Origin: Prochilodus magdalenae
Lineage: Eukaryota; Chordata; Actinopteri; Characiformes; Prochilodontidae
Assembly: GCA_024036415.1 (NCBI GenBank)
Contig: JAMWET010003612.1
Span: forward strand, 62,001-126,000
DNA: 64,000 nt
Direction of reading: 5' to 3'
The notes beneath the pieces are model-generated. The model searched no databases. It saw only the letters and a program-made list of their open reading frames with translations, and was not told the origin of the DNA. Below, one piece after another: positions 57,712 to 64,000 of this stretch. The position numbers and the translations under genes are program-made. Every line of letters starts with the position of its first letter. The stretch's first letter is position 1.

Positions 57712-58369
57712 CAGCCTTTGTGATGATGAAAGTCACCTCTGTGTCTCCGCCATGCAATTGATCAGAACTCACACAAGACTGCCTTCTCCTCCTCATCTTT
57801 CCCGACCAGTGGGGGAACCCGACTCATTAGTGGCACCGATGCAGAAGGAATGAGATTATTTCCTGCAGACGATCCAGACTGACCCTCTGGTGTACAGGCA
57901 CATGCTTCTGAAATCCGCCCTTCCACCTCGAAGCCCATCAGATCACCGAAAAGGAGCAGACTTGCTTTAAAATCCCGTCGGCTCAGAATAGTTCAAAGGT
58001 ATTGCGAAATGCGGCGCGGCTCTCTGCTCTTGTTTCTCAAAGAGCCAACTCTGGGACTTTTGACAAAGCCAAGCCAAAAGAAACAGCTGTCACTGGGCCT
58101 GGCTGCTGCTGGGTAGCGTAGTGGAAGATCTGGGACAAACACCAAAAGGAGGGGGGCTCTGGGCAGGAGAGGGGATTTTCTCCAGACTGGCAGTTCTAAA
58201 GGCAGGACCGTGCTAAACAAATGAAGTTCAGAAAACAGGGTGAAGGCTGATGAAAGCTGAATTAATGTCTTGGCCATCTTGTCTGTTTCCTTTTAGTCCT
58301 ATTGGGAGGGAAAATTATACAAGGCAACTTTCATGACCTGCTTCGAAGAATACAGATGCTGAGGAGCTG
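57712..58369. other. Intergenic, nothing recognised
   Basis: A 94-codon minus-strand frame (57993-58277) has no recognisable domain. The sequence is less AT-rich than its surroundings. Confidence 0.4.
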
Positions 58370-59330
58370 ATGACAAGTGAATAGTCGAGCCTTTTCTTGT
58401 GTAGCCCCAAAAGTCTGGAATCTTCTCCCTTTGTCCGTTCTGGAATCAGACACACTTTCTACATTTAAAACTAGACTCAAAACTTAATTGTTTGCACAAG
58501 CATTTGGTTGATAACATCTGTCCACCGCTATAATTTACATTTCTCTGTAAATGGACCAAATACCCAAACTTCTCTCCCTCTCATCTATCTTCTCTATGAG
58601 CGGATCTTTGCTGATGGACAACACTGAGGGGCTACCAGCGCAGAGGAATCCTCTACAGGACTCTCAGGACTACACGCACTCTATTCAACAAGTTAAAATA
58701 TCTACCTCTTAATCCTTAATCCTTCTAATCACTCTCTGTCTCTGTTTCTGTTTCTCTCTTACGTTTTTTCTCTCTTTCTTTCCTGTTCTGTGTTAAGCAC
58801 TGGAATGACATTGCTCCGGCACAATCACATCAGAACCCCCAGAGCGGCTAGAGGCACCTGAGCACCAGCGCCACTGTGGGTCTCCTGCCCTGTTTCATCA
58901 CCCGGCATGACTACACCCTTACACTGACCAGCGTCTGGCTCTGATCATACTCTTTCTATGGGTCGGCTCCATCTTGCAGTTACTCCCTCCTGGATTAATC
59001 AGACTGGATCCAATAGATGTTCTTCTAATGTTAGTTCTGTCTTTCTCGTCTCGACCTGAGGAGGTTCGGTTCCGCTCTTGAGCCTGGTTCCTCTCGAGGT
59101 TTCTTCCTTACTCAAGGTGGTTTTTCTTTGACACTGTTGCTTCAGGCTTGCTCAAGGAGGGCTTGGACCCGTTGCCCCCCAACCCTTCCCCAAAAGTCTG
59201 TACATTAACTTGTTTTTTTTCTTCTCTTTTATATAACAAATTGATTATCTGTGAAGCTGCTTTGAGAAAACATTGGTTGTAAAAGGCGCTATACAAATAA
59301 ACATTGATTGATTGATTGATTGAATAGATG
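58370..59330 (+). mobile_element. LINE 3' end with (ATTG)n tail, best copy
   Basis: The 5' part encodes, in pieces, 'P-K-V-W-N-L-L-P-L' and 'F-K-T-R-L-K' type residues found at the end of fish LINE polyproteins. The 3' UTR has 'gagcctggttcctctcgagg', 'tttcttccttactcaagg' and 'gtgaagctgctttgagaaaa', then 'gcgctatacaaataaacatt' and (GATT)n at 59306-59322. Two more fragments, both on the minus strand, are at 14445-15050 and 62880-63060. Confidence 0.82.
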
Positions 59331-60359
59331 CTCTAATATTGATGCCAATGTTGATGGTGATAATGTTGATGTACAGCGTTGACGGTTTAAGCCAACTGAT
59401 CTCCAACTTAACAACCTGATGCAGTTCTATGCCCTTAAACAGGATAAAGAGCTAGTGATAGGAAGAAGCTGAGTTAGCCTCTAAGTCATCTAGTCCATTT
59501 CTCTTTAGCGTTAAGCTCAATCGTTTTAGCTTCAGAAATAAGATTTCCATACACTGATATAGGACCTGTGCATAACAAGAAATGTTGCCTACCAGGCTTT
59601 CAAACCCTCACATAAAGAGCACAATAGATTAACAGTCCATTACCTTAACCTCACGGCCACTGAGGCTGCTGAGTACAGTTTAAAGTGGAGGGATATTGTC
59701 GAGTTGTTCAGCTTTACTTGCTTTTCTGTATCGCTTGCTTCTTTATACTTCTGTTTTGCCCCCAGGGGGCCTTTAAATGATCTTCTCGATTAAGATTAGG
59801 CTCACATTCACATATGCAGAGCCCAAGAGATTCGCATACCATTGCATTAATAGGCGCGTGTGTCAAGTTTTCCCCTGCACAGCCCAGGCTTTCTCCTGAA
59901 ATTCTCACCAAATGAATTTTATTAGAGAATCTAAGACTAATTGTCTCTAAAAGAGACAATTAATTATTAAGCATGAGCAGTTCATCTAATTCTCGCTTTG
60001 TAAACACAGCAGCTCTTGTTAGGATGTAAAAAACCCAGCAGGTGATGTAATTGAATGTTGGTTCTGTTGACGAATGATGCAAGATCAAGAGAGACAGGAG
60101 GTGATCAATTATTAACACAGTTTCTGGTCCCCTGTCTTACCACAGGTAAAAAAGAGGAATGTCAAAGATGCCGGTCAGACTGGGTAGATAGCATGAAAAT
60201 AATCCACTTTAAAAACACGGCATGAAATAATTTTGGGCTCTTTTAGAGACCCCTGATGGTTAAATGAGTTACTTAGCAATGCCAAGCCCAGCTTTGACTC
60301 ACAAATCTCACAAAAAAAGGAAGAAGAAGAAAAGAAAAGGAAGAACACGCTGTGTCAGA
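59331..60359. other. Intergenic; candidate conserved noncoding block at 59770-60010
   Basis: The sub-block has many homeodomain-type words (TTAATA, CTAATTGTC, TTAATTATTAA) and an 11-bp stem hairpin (about 59938-59962, 'taattgtctct' and its inverse around an AAA loop). No repeat phrases. Possible enhancer; unproven. Confidence 0.35.
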
Positions 60360-61560
60360 TGTCCAATATGAAGTTTATTCACTTGGAGCGTAGTCACTTT
60401 CCCTAGCACTCTGAGTCACGCGCATGGAGCGCTGAAAAACTCCTTGTCATCTCCGCCTCAGCAGGTGGCCCTATATGAGCCTGGCATCCACCACAGTCAC
60501 TGCTATCCTGTTTGCGGAACTCTAGCAAAGGGCAAAAGGGTTCTAGCTCTTCCCGGCCACCTGGGAGGAGGGAGTGGACGGAAGGTGAAGAATGCAGAGC
60601 CTGAGTATTTGGCGTTCTGGTCCCGCTTAGCCTGGCCCTGCAGATTGCAAGTGACAGATTGGCCGCCCCCAGTGTTGCTGCAGCAGAAGATGACTGTAAA
60701 GCGCTCTTGCTCGCAGCCTGCCATGGTACGCTCACAGCTACATGTAAACAGCACCTGGGAAGGCAAAAAAGCAAGCGCACTTCTTATGCAATCCGGCCTT
60801 TTGCCTTTGACCAAAACAGCAGGGTTGGGACAGATCCTGGGGCCGATAATCGTGACGGGCAAAGCGAGATAAATCTTCCTTCATCACGGTGTGGGCACCT
60901 ACGGCACGCAACATCTGGCTCGGGTAAATCCAGGGTTTCAGTGCAGGATCATCTCTTATTGCTGATTTATCCTGTGATGTAGGATTGTGTTCAGTCTCCT
61001 GCTTGCTGCTAATCTCCAGTGCGTTCCTGGCATCTCGGTCAGCTTCACAGCATCGGTGGCGAATTTTCTGTTTAGAAGTTTGGCGGAAGCCATTAGGGCT
61101 GGAGTCACTTCTGACTAAGTCGGTTACCAAATGAGATCCCTCCAACACAGAGCAGAGGTTAATAGCTCTTAGGGGTTTATAGTTAACGGCTTTAGAACAA
61201 CTCTCCAATAGCGTCTCCAATAATGTTCTGCAGAGCTGTATATATGTTTTTTCAGGTGCCTTCTCCTCCTTCTCTCCATTTTTTGATTTTCATCAGGTTG
61301 GCCATAGATGCGCACTGCCTGCGGCACACTGCCTTGCTGGGCTCAGGCTCAGGATTCTAGCAGGATATGCCTTTCTCATCCAGCCAGGCCACAGCTCCAA
61401 ATGTCCATAGTGCTTAGGGCGTCTGGCAGCAGCAGGGCCAATGAGAGCGCCACAACTCCTGCTATGACTCCAGGCTACTAAAACCTCACACCAGCACAGT
61501 CTGAGTCACCGAGTCGGTGGTATAAAAAAAAAATCCTAATGGCTCCAGCCCGGTCACTCT
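60360..61560 (-). other. GC-richer block with overlapping ORFs, unidentified
   Basis: This 1.2-kb block is visibly richer in G and C than its flanks and has several overlapping frames of 78-160 codons on both strands (the longest is minus 61220-60738). None shows a domain, signal peptide or splice pattern I recognise. On the minus strand an AATAAA (complement of 60373-60378) lies near the low end, which would suit a minus-strand transcript such as a long noncoding RNA. It could equally be a conserved noncoding region or an unknown repeat. Confidence 0.3.
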
Positions 61561-62088
61561 GAGTTGGTCTTTGTGGATTTGCTAACCTAACAATGTTGGG
61601 GAAATTGCCTGGCAATCTCAGAAAATGAAGGAATGATTTGATGGATAAGCGCCTATTGATCATATTTATTAAGGCAACTTGTCAGTTAGCCAACTGCCCA
61701 AGGAGATTACCTTACCTCACATACCCAAAAACAAAAATATCGACTAGTGTCCTCCACATACCACACATAACACAGAATAGTCACAAACAATTTAAAAATG
61801 ACCCTGAAATAATGTCATGGACCTAGCATGGCCAGAGTTTCTCTTTAGGCATGCATATGTTAGCAGAGAACTTAGTTGCCTAAATATCAATGAATATTAA
61901 AGCTAATAAAAAATAATCAGAGGTTTGAAGAACAGGTTTTAGTATGTGCTAGTGCTCCTACAAGCAAAATTTGTCAGTTTGTTGCCTAACTATGGGTCAC
62001 CATCAGTGCCAGCTGGGATAGTACGAGATTTAGAGTCCTGCCCAAGAGCACAACTAGGCATACCCATCCAGTGCTGAGATTTGAACAC
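61561..62088. other. Intergenic, nothing recognised
   Basis: No supported feature. Confidence 0.4.
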
Positions 62089-62093
62089 ACAAC

Positions 62094-62479
62094 TGTCACA
62101 TTGGGGGTAGAGGAGGAGGAGGCAGGATGTAAGTGCAAGCATTTAATGAAGATGAAGAAAAAAACTAACTGAGGTGACTAGGAACAGGATTGCAAACCCA
62201 GCAGGCAAGGAGACAAACAGCCAACATGAAGACAAAACACCAAGCAAGAACTCAGGGGACAACAGGGAGTATAAATTAACAAAGACTAACAAGGAACACC
62301 TGTGAAGGGGCGGAGCTACAAACTAAGGACAGGTGAGGGGCCTGACAAGAGGGCGGAGACAGGAGGAGCAATGACCAAAACAAACAGAAGCACATGGAGC
62401 AGGACAACAAAGAGCACATGGAAGAGACAAGAAACAGAAAACAGAGGCAAACAGGGGTAAGAAAAGGCAGGACATGCCA
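62094..62479 (-). mobile_element. Solo LTR with intact 5-bp target duplication
   Basis: Begins TGTCACATTG and ends CATGCCA. The target duplication ACAAC is on both sides (62089-62093 and 62480-62484). The interior is collinear with the LTR at 21491-21936 ('gaggaggcaggatg', 'acaacagggagtataa', 'gaaggggcggagctacaa', 'gacaggtgagggg'). 386 bases, solo. Confidence 0.87.
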
Positions 62480-62484
62480 ACAAC

Positions 62485-62879
62485 CTTTTGGTTGTTGGTT
62501 ATTCTCTCTAACCACCAGTTTGCCAACCACACTGGAGATCATTTATAAATGCACAAAGTTTGCACTATTAAAAGAGCACCAGGATGTGCAAACATCCATC
62601 TCCCACCATTTACCACTGTTTTGGATAAGGCCCCACTACACGTTTTTCTTCCTCTTCAGTGCATGCTGATAGAATGTATGTAGATAGAGATAATTGTGCT
62701 TTTCAACACCAGAAGCAATCTGGCTTTTGTCTTCCAAGGTAAGAGAGTGTGTTTATTCTGTTTAAAAGCTATTTTATTGCAGCGGTTCTACACACGTTTT
62801 TGATAATGAGCAAACTGCAGGTGGGCTGTCTCTCTCTCTCATTTTGTGAAAAAGGTGTGATTTGCTATAAAAGCAAGGT
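62485..62879. other. Intergenic, nothing recognised
   Basis: No supported feature. Confidence 0.4.
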
Positions 62880-63060
62880 CAAGTCAAATCATGTTTGATG
62901 TATATAGCCCCTTTTACAACAGACATTGTCACAACAGCTTTACATGAGCAAGCCAAGGGTGGCAGTGGCAAGGAAAATCTCAAGAGTAGAAAAGAAGAGC
63001 CAAGACTCAAAAGGGGAAACCATCCTCCTATAGTCAACACATGATAGAAGAACAAGCACA
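62880..63060 (-). mobile_element. LINE 3' end fragment of the (ATTG)n-tail family
   Basis: 'tatatagccccttttacaac', 'cacaacagctttacatgagc' and 'ggcagtggcaaggaaaatct' are the complement of the 3' UTR region at 59110-59290. Confidence 0.65.
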
Positions 63061-63179
63061 AAAAAAGAATAAGAATTTACAATTATATGCAATATTAAAT
63101 AAAATAACTAATAACTGTTAAAGTCTTATGAGAGCAACAATAAGAAACAGACCTGAAAGTCCGAATGATTAAGTAAGTA

Positions 63180-63265
63180 AACTTTATTTACATAGTAGAT
63201 TTAACATGACTACGTTGATATAAGTGCTGTACAAAGTAACATAAAACAAAAAATAAGTGAGTTAA
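63180..63265 (-). mobile_element. Short LINE-type 3' tail
   Basis: 'aaactttatttacatag' and 'aagtgctgtacaaagtaaca' are the complement of a typical fish retroelement end ('tgtacagcactt' to 'aataaagttt'). Confidence 0.45.
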
Positions 63266-63379
63266 AAACTATAAAACATGAAACAAGTGAGATAAACCAT
63301 ATAAAACATGGAAGAACACATGAACATGAAATTAAAACTCTCATAGTAAAAACACATATGGTTACTGTACTGTAGTTTA

Positions 63380-63755
63380 TCACAGTAAAACTACCTCTGT
63401 ACCTCGAACCCTTCCAGCTTCAAGTACAGCTCGACTCGACCCGCCATCCCTAAAGTCGCATGGAAGACAAATGTCCAGACTCTTCTCTGTCCTGGCTCCC
63501 AGATGGTGGGACAAACTCCCACTGCCACTTGCAGTCTTTAAATGCAGACCCATCTCTATGTAAAGCACTTAAGTAAGTGAGCATTAGTAAATGTGTATAG
63601 TGAGATATCTTGTTTTTGCACTTATACTGACCATAACCTCCAGTGGCTCTTGTTCAGCCAGTGTCTGAGCTCATGGCGAGTTATGACTTTAACCTTCTTG
63701 AACTAGCTGGGAAAGATTATCCACTTTAACACTAAGCATGATTGTAAGTTGCCAC
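63380..63755 (+). mobile_element. L2-like LINE 3' part, third copy
   Basis: 'cttcaagtacagctcgactc', 'gactcttctctgtcctggct', 'cagatggtgggacaaactcc' and 'gtgtctgagctcatggcgag' match 16855-17215 in order. It stops before the (AAATGT)n tail. An internal block seen in the other copies ('ctataggtatgag' to 'taggtaccagc') is missing here. Confidence 0.78.
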
Positions 63756-63769
63756 CTCCCTCAGATCTC

Positions 63770-64000
63770 GGAAATGTCTTGTTGGAATTCCAGCCATTTT
63801 CTCTGTTACAAGATGATGTTGTCTCATAACACAGTCCTTATTGCCTGCCTTCTGGCAATCTTGGCACAGCCTCATACAATGCACTGAGCTGAGAAAGTCT
63901 AAACTTACCACCCTGAAACATCAGGCTTCGGTCTGGCTTGTGAAGGTGGATCTAACATCTACTTGCTCTACCTGACTTTCAGGATCAGACTCTGACTCAA
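63770..64000 (+). repeat. 'gttacaaggtgatg' dispersed repeat, copy 3 (cut by window edge)
   Basis: 'ggaattccagccattttctc', 'gttacaagatgatgttgtct', 'gcctgccttctggcaatctt' and 'gaaacatcaggcttcggtct' parallel 24591-24850 and 37130-37400. Confidence 0.65.

Noticed and set aside
60738..61220. 160-codon minus-strand ORF as a protein gene
   Set aside because: No recognisable domain and several equally long frames overlap it on both strands; kept only as part of an unidentified block.
1..64000. A new multi-gene system such as a defence or biosynthetic cluster
   Set aside because: Only two genes are supported, both ordinary vertebrate genes, and the rest reads as intergenic DNA and repeats.

Overview
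The window looks like ordinary vertebrate nuclear DNA, most likely from a teleost fish. It has large introns with GT-AG splice sites, a CpG-rich first exon, long AT-rich intergenic stretches, and many teleost-style repeats: Tc1-like transposon relics, LINE 3' ends, tRNA-derived SINEs and solo LTRs. From memory, two repeat families (one carrying the phrase 'cagcagtgctgctggag', the other 'gttactgacctgttg') are common in otophysan fish such as characins and catfishes. That points to Ostariophysi but does not prove it. There are no bacterial, phage or CRISPR features.

Two protein-coding loci can be supported, both on the minus strand. (1) The first coding exon of baiap2l1 (IRTKS, an I-BAR/IMD-domain protein) lies at 3138-3188, with its promoter to the right (3189-3530) and the start of intron 1 filling 1-3137. 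The rest of the gene lies beyond the left edge. (2) A complete five-exon neuronal pentraxin gene, nptx2, lies at 40227-33326. Joining the exons gives an uninterrupted 442-residue protein with a signal peptide, a coiled-coil N-terminal half, and a pentraxin domain with its signature and calcium-binding residues. baiap2l1 and NPTX2 are also neighbours in human, which supports both calls.

Layout: 1-3.5 kb, baiap2l1 5' end. 3.5-10 kb, SINE, LINE and MITE relics. 10.1-11.2 kb, a CATC-type tandem array with a 120-bp higher-order duplication. 11.2-21 kb, mostly unassigned sequence with LINE and Tc1 relics and a candidate conserved noncoding block. 21.5-29 kb, a solo LTR, two copies of an unnamed roughly 1-kb dispersed repeat, and two copies of a 532-bp Tc1-derived element. 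29-33.3 kb, probable nptx2 3' UTR and downstream sequence. 33.3-40.9 kb, nptx2 and its promoter. 41-64 kb, intergenic DNA with a second and third solo LTR, more Tc1 relics, a SINE that shares its tail with a LINE family in the same window, the third 532-bp element sitting inside a large palindrome beside a 40-bp minisatellite, and a GC-richer block at 60.4-61.6 kb that I could not identify.

I found no evidence for a new multi-gene system. The most notable structure is the 532-bp element family. Three copies of identical length are flanked by TA duplications. Each keeps an intact 54-residue helix-turn-helix reading frame cut from a Tc1 transposase, with the catalytic domain deleted. All identities rest on reading the sequence by eye and on family knowledge; no database search was possible.
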